Origin: an uncultured Poribacteria bacterium
GTDB taxonomy: Bacteria; Poribacteria; WGA-4E; WGA-3G
Length of the DNA stretch: 64,000 bases
NCBI GenBank assembly: GCA_951828515.1
Contig: OX639992.1
Location: 5,372,217 to 5,436,216 of the forward strand
Direction of reading: 5' to 3'
A model generated the notes under the pieces. That model did not search any database. It saw nothing but the letters and a program-made list of their open reading frames with translations, and had not been told where the DNA came from. Made by a program: the position numbers and the translations under genes. The number at the start of each line of letters is the position of its first letter. Position 1 is the first letter of the stretch. This document shows, one piece after another, positions 1 to 7,328 of the stretch.

Positions 1-70
1 GGGCATGGATTGCTACCGGTGCACCACAGAAAGGTCCTAACGGGAATTAACTTCCAATGTAGAGGTTTAT

Positions 71-102
71 CTACATCTTCAATCTCCAGACTGAAGATGT
101 AG
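71..102. repeat. Inverted repeat with 11-bp arms
   Basis: Arms CTACATCTTCA (71-81) and TGAAGATGTAG (92-102) are perfect complements around a 10-nt loop. A hairpin at the edge of a gene-free stretch could be the subterminal hairpin of an IS200/IS605-type element whose body lies upstream of the window, but no transposase is visible, so this stays a description. Confidence 0.4.
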
Positions 103-189
103 GTGGTTAGACGCGCACACATAACCTCGCACGCTAATCTAACGGGCATCCCCTCACTTCAGAGAGGGCATATTCGCCTGTTTACAAGC

Positions 190-266
190 GGTCTGTTGGG
201 GCTCTTTCGAGCGAACCTTGCTTTGCAGGATGTGCAAGGCTCAGAAAAACATCCTGCTTTTGTTAA
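190..266 (+). repeat. Dispersed ~75-bp repeat, copy 1
   Basis: This segment matches 7329-7403 at roughly 84 percent by eye, with identical ends (GGTCTGTTGG at the left, CATCCTGCTTTTGTTA at the right). Small reading frames crossing it are not conserved between the copies, so it looks like a non-coding dispersed repeat. The rest of 1-481 holds only hairpins and no convincing gene. Confidence 0.55.
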
Positions 267-376
267 CTTTGGAGATAATAACTTGTGTCTGAAGGAATTA
301 CATCTTGACCGAAAGCAACCCACGTTATAACGGGATACCTCAATTACACAACTCCCGTTTTCGGACATTTGGTCAA

Positions 377-416
377 GAAAAAGGGGGAAGGTATTGCTAT
401 TTGCTTCCCTCTTTTC
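377..416 (+). terminator. Terminator-like hairpin
   Basis: A purine-rich arm (GAAAAAGGGGGAAG, 377-390) faces a pyrimidine-rich arm (CTTCCCTCTTTTC, 404-416) around a 13-nt loop, with one imperfect position. The 3' arm ends in a short T-rich run. It precedes the first small gene and could end transcription coming from outside the window. Confidence 0.35.
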
Positions 417-481
417 AAAACTTCAAGTAATAGTAGAAAAAGCAGAACAAGACACTTCTTTGAACTACAAAAGAAGAATAC

Positions 482-574
482 ATGAAACGCCAAGCAATAG
501 CAGAAGAAGCAGAACAGGACTTAAAGATACTCAAGATGTCCATGTTTCTCCTCTCTACGAAAGGAACGCCATGA
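482..574 (+). CDS. Possible 30-aa leader peptide, translationally coupled
   Basis: ATG at 482 opens a 30-codon frame that ends with TGA at 572-574, overlapping the ATG of the next gene (571) as ATGA. A purine-rich stretch (AAGAAGAA) lies just upstream. The first half is encoded by the second copy of a 67-bp tandem duplication (425-455 versus 492-522, about 80 percent alike). The product begins MKRQAIAEEAEQDLKILK and would be a short acidic helix. The exact stop/start overlap is the only positive evidence; it may be chance. Confidence 0.3.
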   Translation: MKRQAIAEEAEQDLKILKMSMFLLSTKGTP

Positions 575-783
575 AAATCCGCCTCGGTCCCATAACAATA
601 GACCCAAAACGCGTGCATCGCTGCAAGCGGATCGGGTCAAGAGTTTGCATACTCCAATTCATAACAGGAGAGTCTATAACCGTAGCATGTGGTGTAAAAA
701 CACCGGACCGCAATACTATATCATTCCCTGGAACTCCTGAAGACCTAAAAGAACTCTTGGCAAAATATATTCAAGCCAATTAG
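571..783 (+). CDS. Small conserved-looking hypothetical protein (70 aa)
   Basis: I choose ATG 571 (MKIRLGPITIDPKRVHRCKR) rather than the longer frame from 394 because AAAGGAA lies at a suitable distance upstream and the residues before it read like non-coding sequence. The 70-residue product has no signal peptide or membrane segment. It looks like a compact beta-rich fold (ILQFITGESITVACGV) followed by a C-terminal helix (PEDLKELLAKYI). Family not recognised. It lies 63 bp before the NtrC-type regulator and may be co-transcribed with it. Confidence 0.5.
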   Translation: MKIRLGPITIDPKRVHRCKRIGSRVCILQFITGESITVACGVKTPDRNTISFPGTPEDLKELLAKYIQAN

Positions 784-846
784 TCAGACAAAAGAATAAT
801 CGACAAAAGGGAAATCGTCTGTTTATGACAGCGAGCAGATATCATA

Positions 847-1953
847 ATGTTAACGCAACAACCCACATTCATTCAATTACCATCGCCTCCTATGCAGGCG
901 ATTTACAACACAATTCAGCAGGTTAAAGGGGCAAAAATTTCCTCCTTCATTACCGGCGAAAACGGTGTTGGGAAGAAGGGGGTCGCACGATACATCCACG
1001 AAAGTGGACCCCGGCGTGACCAAACTTTTATCACCGTCAACTGTGGTAGGTTCTCCTCAGAACTCCTGCAGAGTGAACTCTTTGGGCATGAGGCAGGAGC
1101 GTTTACAAGCGCAATCCGTCAGCGGCAGGGGGCATTTGAGGTTGCAAACGGAGGCACCCTTTTTTTAGAGGAGGTACTCGAAATGTCGTTGGACGCGCAG
1201 AAAATGCTCCTTCGTGTCTTGGACACAGCAACACTCACGCGTCTGGGAGGAAATGAGTCTTTGCGCGTAGATGTTCACATTATCTCTTCAACGAATAAGA
1301 ATATTCTAAAAGTCCTTAAAGAAAAGGAATTTCGTGAGGATCTGTATTACCGCCTGAAAGGTATGACGTTTCGCTTACCCCCGCTAAGGGAGCGTCCCGA
1401 GGATATCGCACCTTTAGTAGACGCATTTATCAATGAGTTCTCAGCCGAATACGGGAAAAGTGTTAAAGGGGTTACTCCAAAGGCACTTGCCCTTCTTGAG
1501 CAGATGGCGTGGCCCGGGAACATTCGTCAGTTGAGGAGTACAGTTCAGACGGCTGTCGCTCTCGCAACGACTAACAAGCTCGAACCTAAGGATTTCCCTG
1601 ATATTTATCCTGAATTCGTTCAGACCCTTATTGCTATATGGCACACACTTCCCCGGGAAATACAGAATGCAATATGGGAGACCCTCCTTCCGGAGACACA
1701 GTACACAATTAGGCATAAGCTTCCAAAGCAGACAGCAGGTTTTTGGGGTAATCTATCGGTTTCCAAAATGGAGAAAAACATAGAAAACGGGAAATTTCTG
1801 AATATAGAAAATATGAATCAGAATCAAATTCTACGTGCAGTTGCCCAGAAACGTATACAGCAATACGCTTCCCTGCGTGAGGCAGCTGAATCATTAAGCA
1901 TTGATACTCGCACGCTTCAGAGACACGCCCAATGGAAAGAACCAGACGAATAA
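847..1953 (+). CDS. NtrC-type AAA+ transcriptional regulator lacking a receiver domain
   Basis: The 368-residue protein starts directly with a sigma-54-activator-type AAA+ module: Walker A GENGVGKK (37-44), the loop that normally reads GAFTGA as GAFTSA (84-89), Walker B GGTLFLEE (102-109), sensor I STN (148-150), arginine-finger region FREDLYYRLKG and sensor II WPGNIRQLR. The C-terminus (about 325-365) looks like a Fis-type helix-turn-helix (LREAAESLSIDTRTLQRHA). There is no N-terminal receiver, GAF or PAS domain, so the input signal is unknown. The second Walker B acid is glutamate followed by glutamate instead of the usual DE, and the sigma-contact loop carries serine for glycine. Both could weaken ATPase or sigma-54 contact. 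The gene lies just before an HsdR-N-like membrane protein. Confidence 0.85.
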   Translation: MLTQQPTFIQLPSPPMQAIYNTIQQVKGAKISSFITGENGVGKKGVARYIHESGPRRDQTFITVNCGRFSSELLQSELFGHEAGAFTSAIRQRQGAFEVANGGTLFLEEVLEMSLDAQKMLLRVLDTATLTRLGGNESLRVDVHIISSTNKNILKVLKEKEFREDLYYRLKGMTFRLPPLRERPEDIAPLVDAFINEFSAEYGKSVKGVTPKALALLEQMAWPGNIRQLRSTVQTAVALATTNKLEPKDFPDIYPEFVQTLIAIWHTLPREIQNAIWETLLPETQYTIRHKLPKQTAGFWGNLSVSKMEKNIENGKFLNIENMNQNQILRAVAQKRIQQYASLREAAESLSIDTRTLQRHAQWKEPDE

Positions 1954-1994
1954 AGTATTTATTATCATAGCACCTACGATGCCCAAAAGAATTT

Positions 1995-2540
1995 ATGATG
2001 CCACGTGACCGTATACGGCAAGCCGTTGCTACTTACTTAGAGATACTACCGTTGTCAAACAAAGACATCGTCAAAGATATACCGCTTCGATTCGGCGTTT
2101 TCGGGGTCGAAGGTATGGCAGATCATGTAATTCGTGATGACAACCATTTCATTGCTATTATCGTCTGTGAAGTGCCCAATACGAGGAGCGTTGTGTTAGA
2201 GGCTCATGAATATCTGAAAGGTCTTCTCTCTGCGACCGACACGCACTTCGGTGTCCTTGCGACAGGCACGGATCCAGATGGGTGGTTTTTTGCTGAGAAC
2301 CGCCGCAATAACTGGTTCGTGGAGATCTCACGATCAGTTTTTGAAAGTCGAGTAGCACGTTGGCATCCTGATATGCGCCAGTCCTCATCGATGCTGAATT
2401 TACAAGAGGAGGTCAGAGTGTCGAACAATATAGCACATCAGCGGCTTAAAAAGCTGCGAAAGTGGCGATGGACCGCCATTGGTTTCGGAATAGGTCTCCT
2501 TAGTGCTAGCGCGGTGTTGATATGGTATATCCTCAAATAA
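1995..2540 (+). CDS. HsdR-N-like protein with C-terminal membrane anchor
   Basis: This 181-residue product resembles the N-terminal domain of type I restriction R subunits and stand-alone relatives: an early (MADHVIRDD) strand, the central strand FIAIIVCEVPN where active enzymes have ExK, then a helix (EAHEYLKGLL) and a GVLATG strand. The catalytic lysine position is occupied by proline, so nuclease activity is doubtful. A single hydrophobic helix at about 161-179 (GFGIGLLSASAVLIWYI) follows a basic linker (RLKKLRKWRW), giving a tail-anchored topology with the globular part in the cytoplasm. Two in-frame ATGs (1995 and 1998) are possible starts. No methylase or specificity subunit is nearby, so this is not a restriction operon. 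Confidence 0.55.
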   Translation: MMPRDRIRQAVATYLEILPLSNKDIVKDIPLRFGVFGVEGMADHVIRDDNHFIAIIVCEVPNTRSVVLEAHEYLKGLLSATDTHFGVLATGTDPDGWFFAENRRNNWFVEISRSVFESRVARWHPDMRQSSSMLNLQEEVRVSNNIAHQRLKKLRKWRWTAIGFGIGLLSASAVLIWYILK

Positions 2541-2712
2541 GACAAAGGAAATTTGCCTCATCGTCCACCCGGGCCCGATAGGGTTTTTGCTTGGGTGTTT
2601 CTTTGAAGGTTTCCTAACCGCACCGAGCATAACCAAAAGCGATAAGCTCTTTTAAGATGGTATTAGTTGTGCATATACGAAGATAATGAGGTCATTGTAA
2701 AAACGCCGAATT

Positions 2713-2825
2713 GAGCATTTTTTACAAATTTGGCTTAGCTTTTGCTGATTAGAATGCATAATTAAGTTGCATAAAGTCTTTAATATTATATAATATGTAT
2801 ATAAATATATTTGTCTAACATAACT
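2713..2825 (+). repeat. AT-rich direct repeat, copy 1
   Basis: From ACAAATTT (2724) onward this block aligns with 3018 onward: both run through a TAG(A/G)-rich segment, a TAATATTATA tract and a (T/A)TTG(T/A)CT box in the same order and spacing. Identity is clearly partial. The pair may be a duplicated promoter or operator. Confidence 0.45.
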
Positions 2826-2853
2826 TATTTGTCGCGCCTTTCAAATAAGTTAT
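2820..2853. repeat. Perfect 12-bp inverted repeat
   Basis: ATAACTTATTTG (2820-2831) and CAAATAAGTTAT (2842-2853) are perfect complements with a 10-nt loop. No T-run follows, so an operator or a mobile-element remnant is as likely as a terminator. Confidence 0.5.
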
Positions 2854-3004
2854 AGCGTTATAGTTTGTCTTGGATTTCTGACAGTGTTTGAGGATATAGG
2901 AAAATCGAGAGTGGTTTCACACCGTAAAGTTTCCGCATCGGGACGAAATGGGGTTTCACTTCATGGTAATGCCTCCCAAAATTGGTGTGAAGGGTATGTC
3001 AAAA

Positions 3005-3120
3005 GGTCGAAAAAATTACAAATTTAGTTTGACTTTTTGTTTGATTATAGGCACAATTGGGTTATAAAAGAACTATAATATTATAAAATATATTAAATAA
3101 TATATTGACTTATTATAACT
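3005..3120 (+). repeat. AT-rich direct repeat, copy 2
   Basis: Second copy of the block at 2713-2825, ending about 60 bases before the start codon at 3177. It carries TTGACT at about 3103-3108, which could serve as a -35 box for the downstream gene, although the spacing to a -10 is not clear. Confidence 0.45.
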
Positions 3121-3176
3121 TATAAGTAAACTATTTTTCAAGCAAATCGTTTCTATACCACAGGAGAGATAAAATT

Positions 3177-3875
3177 ATGAAATGTAATCTGTTTTTTTCA
3201 CGGAAGACTCGTCAGGCACTACTTATAGCGGCTCCATGTTCACCCCTATGGGCTTGCATTGCAATGCTCGTTTTTGTGCTGCCGGCGATCAATTGCGGTC
3301 CGCCGCCTCAAGGACAGTACCATATCCCTGAAACAGCACTCAAGGCTGCCGAGAAAAACGTAACACCGCCATCAACAGCGGGGAACCAATCCAGCTTACC
3401 CGAGAGCGCGACCGTCCGTTTGGCGGAGCAACCTTACCTGAGAAATACTTTCAAAAACGCTTTCACTGAACCGTTACCTGCCAGTAAAACTGGGCTTGAT
3501 GATTTTTTCGCAAGGACGCGCGGAAAAGTGCAGCACGCGGCTATTGTCTCTGGGGCATCGTTTGATGTGCTGAAAGCATTCATTGCCAATGGGTGGACTC
3601 CGATTGTAATGATCCAATTTCAAGGACGCACCCCGGAAATCTTGCCAGTCTCTGACTATAACGACCAGCTCAGCGAGGTATCTCTTCAAAATCCCACCAG
3701 TCTCAACAAGCGTCGGCTGACATATACGGAGTTTGAGGCAACTTGGAGCAAGAACTCGCGGAACAAATTTGTCTTAATCACGCCACAGCGACTCACTGAA
3801 GTCGACCTTGAGAAAGTCTTAAGCAAATATTTACCTGCGGAAGCGTTCCAGCAGGTTACCATCAGAAGCCGTTAG
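3177..3875 (+). CDS. Exported protein with degenerate C39-like peptidase fold
   Basis: The 232-residue product has an N-terminal export signal (hydrophobic stretch about 27-38) ending in PAINC (Cys40), which may be a weak lipobox although Asn precedes the Cys. The mature part from about residue 110 resembles C39-like papain-fold proteins: a VLKAFIANGWTPIVMI segment, then ILPVSDYND where catalytic proteins have H-x-V-x-x-x-G-Y-D, and YTEFEATWS near the end. The catalytic Cys and His positions are not preserved, so it would be a non-enzymatic envelope relative. ATG 3177 follows CAGGAGAG, a good ribosome site. Function unknown. Confidence 0.5.
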   Translation: MKCNLFFSRKTRQALLIAAPCSPLWACIAMLVFVLPAINCGPPPQGQYHIPETALKAAEKNVTPPSTAGNQSSLPESATVRLAEQPYLRNTFKNAFTEPLPASKTGLDDFFARTRGKVQHAAIVSGASFDVLKAFIANGWTPIVMIQFQGRTPEILPVSDYNDQLSEVSLQNPTSLNKRRLTYTEFEATWSKNSRNKFVLITPQRLTEVDLEKVLSKYLPAEAFQQVTIRSR

Positions 3876-3881
3876 CATAAT

Positions 3882-3922
3882 CCCGTCGAATCCCGTGCTT
3901 TCGCGTGCGGGATGTAGACGGG
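3882..3922 (+). terminator. Hairpin after the 3177-3875 gene
   Basis: Two nested stems, CCCGTC/GACGGG (3882-3887, 3917-3922) and ATCCCG/CGGGAT (3890-3895, 3908-3913), form a strong GC hairpin a few bases after the stop codon. No T-run follows, so it may act as a 3' stabiliser rather than a classical terminator. Confidence 0.45.
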
Positions 3923-4098
3923 AAACTATCATATCTATTCCGTGAAATTGACGCAGAAGATGGTTTCTAAAGGTCATATAAACTAGTAAATCGTTGTGAA
4001 ACAGATAAAAGCAATCACATGAAAACCGCAGGGCTACACCTTAGCATACAAATGATAGCGTCTCATACAAGACATATTTTTCAAAAAGGAGCACACTC

Positions 4099-4479
4099 AT
4101 GAAACCCATCCAGAGCATTCTTGCCTCAATCGCCATTGTATTAGTAAGCCTTATGAGCGGTTGTTCAGGCGGCGGGGACGAAGAATCGACAGTCCAACTT
4201 CCCCTGAGCGATACGTATGATAATATCCGAGCCGGGGCACATCTAATCATGTCCTATGATGCAACCACCAATTCCTTTAAAGGCACTGTTAAAAATACGA
4301 CAAATGGAACCTTGACGAGAGTCCGGGTCGAAATTCATTTATCAAACGGCACAGAACTCGGACCGACACCGCCAGTTGACCTCGCCCCCGGTGAAACACG
4401 ACCCATTGTACTCAAAGCATCAGGTACAGCCTTTGATACATGGACAGCGCACCCCGAAGTCGGCGGCAGCACCGCTTAA
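4099..4479 (+). CDS. Lipoprotein paralog 1 (FxLYD-like)
   Basis: First of three paralogs (4099, 4615, 6697). The 126-residue precursor has a lipoprotein signal (Cys22 in MSGC), the family block DTYDNIRAGAHLIM, and a small beta-sandwich resembling FxLYD domains: FKGTVKNTT, then a strand pair VRVEIHLSNG and a PGETRPIVL turn. It ends with the shared motif FDTWTAHPEVGG. It lacks the Gly/Glu/His-rich tail found in the other two copies. AAGGAG lies upstream of ATG 4099. Probably an envelope-anchored, periplasmic or surface protein; no function is known. Confidence 0.7.
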   Translation: MKPIQSILASIAIVLVSLMSGCSGGGDEESTVQLPLSDTYDNIRAGAHLIMSYDATTNSFKGTVKNTTNGTLTRVRVEIHLSNGTELGPTPPVDLAPGETRPIVLKASGTAFDTWTAHPEVGGSTA

Positions 4480-4520
4480 AAAGGTAGGACTCATACGAAA
4501 CCGAATCGAAACGTACACCA

Positions 4521-4547
4521 GTTGGCGGGGTTTGAAACCCCGTCAAC
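4521..4547. repeat. Intergenic hairpin repeat (REP-like)
   Basis: Thirteen-base arms GTTGGCGGGGTTT / AAACCCCGTCAAC with one mismatch around a single central base. Same design (G-rich arm, AAA-flanked turn, C-rich arm) as hairpins at 7648, 8542, 45051, 58887 and 51363. Confidence 0.55.
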
Positions 4548-4614
4548 AAACACAGCAAATTTACCTAATTCTTCATGAATTAACGTTTACCCGTAGATTA
4601 AAAGGAGCATACCC

Positions 4615-5157
4615 ATGAAACGCAGTTTTGGAATCCTCATAGCAATCGTTTCCGTATTGATAGCCAGTATTATCGGATGTTCAGGGAGCGGTGAAACGTC
4701 CGGTGATGCAGAAGAAAATCTCGTCACGACAAATCCAATCGCAGTTGACGCAGGTGACGAAGAATCAGCGGTGCAACTTGGTCTTACCGATACATACGAT
4801 AGTATCCGAGCCGGGGCACATCTCATTCTCGCTTATAATGCAGCCACCAATTCCTTTAAAGGCACTGTTAAAAATACAACGGGTGCGATTTTACCCCTGG
4901 TTCGTGTCGAAGTTCATTTATCAAACGGCGTGGAACTCGGTCCGACGACACCGCAAGACCTCGATCCCGGTGAACAAGTCCCTGTTGAGTTGATAGCAGA
5001 AGGCCCACCCTTTGACAAGTGGACGGCTCATCCCGAAGTCGGCGGCAGCTCTGATGGCGGTGAAGGCGGTGGCGAACACGGCGAAGGCGGTGGCGAACAC
5101 GGCGAAGGCGGCGGTGAAGGCGGTGGCGAACACGGCGAAGGCGGCGGTCATAATTAA
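4615..5157 (+). CDS. Lipoprotein paralog 2 with Gly/Glu/His repeat tail
   Basis: The 180-residue precursor has a lipoprotein signal (Cys22 in IIGC), an acidic linker, the family core (DTYDSIRAGAHLI, FKGTVKNTTGAILPLVRVE, PFDKWTAHPEVGG) and a tail of about 40 residues built from GEGGGEHGEGGG-type repeats. The tail is acidic and histidine-bearing and could bind metal ions; that is inference. A 57-bp stretch (4855-4911) is identical to 6907-6963 in paralog 3. AAAGGAG lies upstream of ATG 4615, and a 21-bp perfect hairpin follows the stop. Confidence 0.7.
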   Translation: MKRSFGILIAIVSVLIASIIGCSGSGETSGDAEENLVTTNPIAVDAGDEESAVQLGLTDTYDSIRAGAHLILAYNAATNSFKGTVKNTTGAILPLVRVEVHLSNGVELGPTTPQDLDPGEQVPVELIAEGPPFDKWTAHPEVGGSSDGGEGGGEHGEGGGEHGEGGGEGGGEHGEGGGHN

Positions 5158-5175
5158 TCGCAGTGTAATTGGAAC

Positions 5176-5226
5176 GCCTCTTTATCAAAAGCAATATACA
5201 TCAATTATTGCTTTTGATAAAGAGGC
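5176..5226 (+). terminator. Perfect 21-bp stem-loop after paralog 2
   Basis: The arm at 5176-5196 (starting GCCTCTTTATC) is a perfect complement of 5206-5226 with a 9-nt loop. It begins 19 bases after the stop codon at 5157. The stem is AT-rich in its centre and only a weak T-tract follows, but placement fits a terminator for the lipoprotein pair. Confidence 0.65.
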
Positions 5227-5258
5227 AAATCATATATTTCATTTTTCATTAACTCATA

Positions 5259-6657
5259 CTAAAGTTTGGACAATTTTAAGAATTAAGGTGTGGGAAAGCA
5301 GAAAAGCAGGTATCCTTTCATAAACATATCCGTGTTTTGAAAGGAAGAAAAAAATGAACCTGCTTCTCCACTTAGAAAGTATTCTATCGGATTTTCGATT
5401 TATGTTCAACTCCCAAAACTTTGCGCTTTTCCAAGCATTCATCTATGGGTTTATTACCCACACCCGCGAGGGCACCTTGACACAGCTTTACCAATCGAGT
5501 GCCTCACAGACGCGATATTGGTCTTTCCCCAAGTTCCTTTCCCGAGGGAAATGGGACCCCGATGCGGTGGCTGGACATCTCATGAAATATCTTCAAGCGA
5601 TATTTCCACAGTGGGTCTACGTTTATGATCAGACCCAAGCCTTGAAAACGGGTACCTCGCAATGGGGACTTCACTTTTTTCGCAACTTCAGTTATCAAAA
5701 GCATCGCGTCAATCAATCAAAGTTCCACTATGGACATGAGTTTGGTGCCCTCGGACTCTTATGTGCCACCCCTACCCAATGGCTGCTTTTTCCCGTTTGG
5801 GTGAAACTTATCGTCCCGCAGACGGTTGGCGATAAAGGCGATGCTATTCTCAAACGTATCTGTTCAAAGATCCCTCACGGACTGATTCTCTTTGATCGCG
5901 CCTTCGCTCGTCGAAAGGTCTTTGAAATGTTACTCGGATTCGGACATCACCTCTTGTGTCGCGCCAAGTCAAATGCGGTGTTCTATCGTTTACCCAACCC
6001 CCCGAAACACCCCAAACCCGGACGTCCCAAGAAATATGGAGACCGCTTGAATATCCGGCGACTCCGGTATAAAGCGATGTCAATCGGAAACAGAGACTAT
6101 CAGATCACTTCACACCTCGTGCGGACAAAGATGTGTCCTGTCGATGTCCGACTCGTCGTTATACGCACCCGCCCGAAACCTTCAAAACCGTATCGGTATT
6201 TCCTCGTCTTTACAACCGACTTGACCCTGGAAATACCCCAGATCGTTGAATACTATCAGCACCGATGGCACATTGAAACCGCATTTCGAGACCTCAAACA
6301 GGAGTTTGGATTCAGCGCGTATCGCGTGAAATCTCGAAAAAGCATCAATCGCTTCGTGCAACTGAGTTTCATCGCAGCAAGTCTGACGAAACTCATCTTC
6401 GAAATGCCACACCCAACACAGAAACCGATAAGTCCTCAGGAGGTTTGTGAGAAACTCGGCATTCATTGGTATCACCCCCGGAAACTCACACAAGGCCTTC
6501 GCGTCGCTTATCTGAAAGCACAAATCACAGACCACCGATTTTCTACGAGTTCCACTGAAAATACAAACTCACACAATATTACCACCCATGTTCAACAAGA
6601 TACCACGCTGCCTTTTGACAAGGCCGCTTGAAAATCATAATATTGTCCAAACTTTAG
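5259..6657 (+). mobile_element. IS4-type insertion sequence (~1.4 kb)
   Basis: The element is bounded by inverted repeats: left CTAAAGTTTGGACAAT (5259-5274), right ATTGTCCAAACTTTAG (6642-6657). The sequence TAACTCATA occurs directly outside both ends (5250-5258 and 6658-6666), as expected of a 9-bp target duplication. Because the target and the terminal repeats are partly self-complementary, the boundary could shift: 17-bp or 18-bp terminal repeats with 7-bp or 5-bp duplications fit equally. One intact transposase gene fills it. It split the leader of lipoprotein paralog 3 from its upstream sequence. Confidence 0.9.
5354..6631 (+). CDS. DDE transposase, IS4-like
   Basis: The 425-residue protein carries the catalytic acids in IS4-type context: Asp92 (VYVYDQTQALKTG), Asp181 (LILFDRAFARRK) and Glu308 within YQHRWHIETAFRDLK. 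That last motif matches the Y-(2)-R-(3)-E-(6)-K signature exactly (Tyr301, Arg304, Glu308, Lys315). It catalyses cut-and-paste transposition of the surrounding element. The reading frame is intact and no internal stop is seen, so the element may be active. GAAAGGAAG lies upstream of ATG 5354. The IS701 group is an alternative assignment. Confidence 0.9.
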   Translation: MNLLLHLESILSDFRFMFNSQNFALFQAFIYGFITHTREGTLTQLYQSSASQTRYWSFPKFLSRGKWDPDAVAGHLMKYLQAIFPQWVYVYDQTQALKTGTSQWGLHFFRNFSYQKHRVNQSKFHYGHEFGALGLLCATPTQWLLFPVWVKLIVPQTVGDKGDAILKRICSKIPHGLILFDRAFARRKVFEMLLGFGHHLLCRAKSNAVFYRLPNPPKHPKPGRPKKYGDRLNIRRLRYKAMSIGNRDYQITSHLVRTKMCPVDVRLVVIRTRPKPSKPYRYFLVFTTDLTLEIPQIVEYYQHRWHIETAFRDLKQEFGFSAYRVKSRKSINRFVQLSFIAASLTKLIFEMPHPTQKPISPQEVCEKLGIHWYHPRKLTQGLRVAYLKAQITDHRFSTSSTENTNSHNITTHVQQDTTLPFDKAA

Positions 6658-6696
6658 TAACTCATACAACACATACTTTTACAAAGGAGCATACCC

Positions 6697-7248
6697 ATGA
6701 AACGCAATTTTGTGACCCTCACCCTATTCTTGGTTGTCATATTGATGGCAGCAACTATAGGTTGTGAACGGACAAACCGGCAGATGATACCCGTGGGACC
6801 AGCAGATGACGAAGAATCGACAGTTCAACTCGCTCTAACCGATACGTATGATAATATCCGAGCCGGGGCACATCTGATTATGGCTTACGATCCAGTCAGT
6901 AACTCTTTTAAAGGCACTGTTAAAAATACAACGGGTGCGATTTTACCCCTGGTTCGTGTCGAAATTCACTTATCAAAAGGCGGAGTTACAACAGCAGAAC
7001 TCGGTCCGACAACCCCCACGGACCTTGCCCCCGGCGCAACACAGAACATTGTGCTGATGGCAGAGGGCCCACCCTTTGATATGTGGACGGCTCATCCTGA
7101 AGTCGGCCCAATGAGTGGCGGCGGTGAGGGCGGTGCTGAAGGACCCGAAGGCGGTGGTGAAGGCGGCGAAGGTGCCGGTGGCGGTGAAGGCGGTGGTGAA
7201 CACGGCGAAGGTGCCGGCGGTGAAGGACCTGAAGGCGGCGGGAATTAA
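6697..7248 (+). CDS. Lipoprotein paralog 3 with Gly/Glu/His repeat tail
   Basis: The 183-residue precursor has a lipoprotein signal (Cys23 in TIGC), the core shared with the copies at 4099 and 4615 and a long Gly/Glu/Pro/His tail (GGEGGGEHGEGAGG type). The DNA is a mosaic: the stretch around GATACGTATGATAATATC matches paralog 1, while 6907-6963 is identical to paralog 2, which suggests gene conversion among the copies. The IS ends 39 bp before the start; the remaining leader (CAAAGGAGCATACCC) still matches the leaders of the other two copies, so translation signals are intact but the native promoter has been displaced. Confidence 0.7.
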   Translation: MKRNFVTLTLFLVVILMAATIGCERTNRQMIPVGPADDEESTVQLALTDTYDNIRAGAHLIMAYDPVSNSFKGTVKNTTGAILPLVRVEIHLSKGGVTTAELGPTTPTDLAPGATQNIVLMAEGPPFDMWTAHPEVGPMSGGGEGGAEGPEGGGEGGEGAGGGEGGGEHGEGAGGEGPEGGGN

Positions 7249-7268
7249 GCCAAGCACTTCGGTTCGGA

Positions 7269-7299
7269 AAGGGAGCAATCTATAATTGCTCCCTTTTTT
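7269..7299 (+). terminator. Intrinsic terminator after lipoprotein paralog 3
   Basis: AAGGGAGCAAT (7269-7279) pairs with ATTGCTCCCTT (7285-7295) around a 5-nt loop and runs into six T residues. This is the clearest Rho-independent terminator of the window. Confidence 0.85.
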
Positions 7300-7328
7300 G
7301 TGGACCTACCTTCGTACGTTGATTTGGT

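Larger units (their letters stand above)
2541..3176. other. Gene-free AT-rich region with internal duplication
   Basis: No gene is supported in these 636 bases. The region contains two similar AT-rich blocks (about 2713-2825 and 3005-3120), a 12-bp perfect hairpin at 2820-2853 and a long-range inverted pair TTCACACC (2916-2923)/GGTGTGAA (2984-2991). It looks like a regulatory region for the following gene at 3177 rather than coding DNA. Confidence 0.5.

Noticed and set aside
1-102. Right end of an IS200/IS605 tnpB element
   Set aside because: A hairpin is present, but no TnpB zinc or RuvC motif can be read before the window edge.
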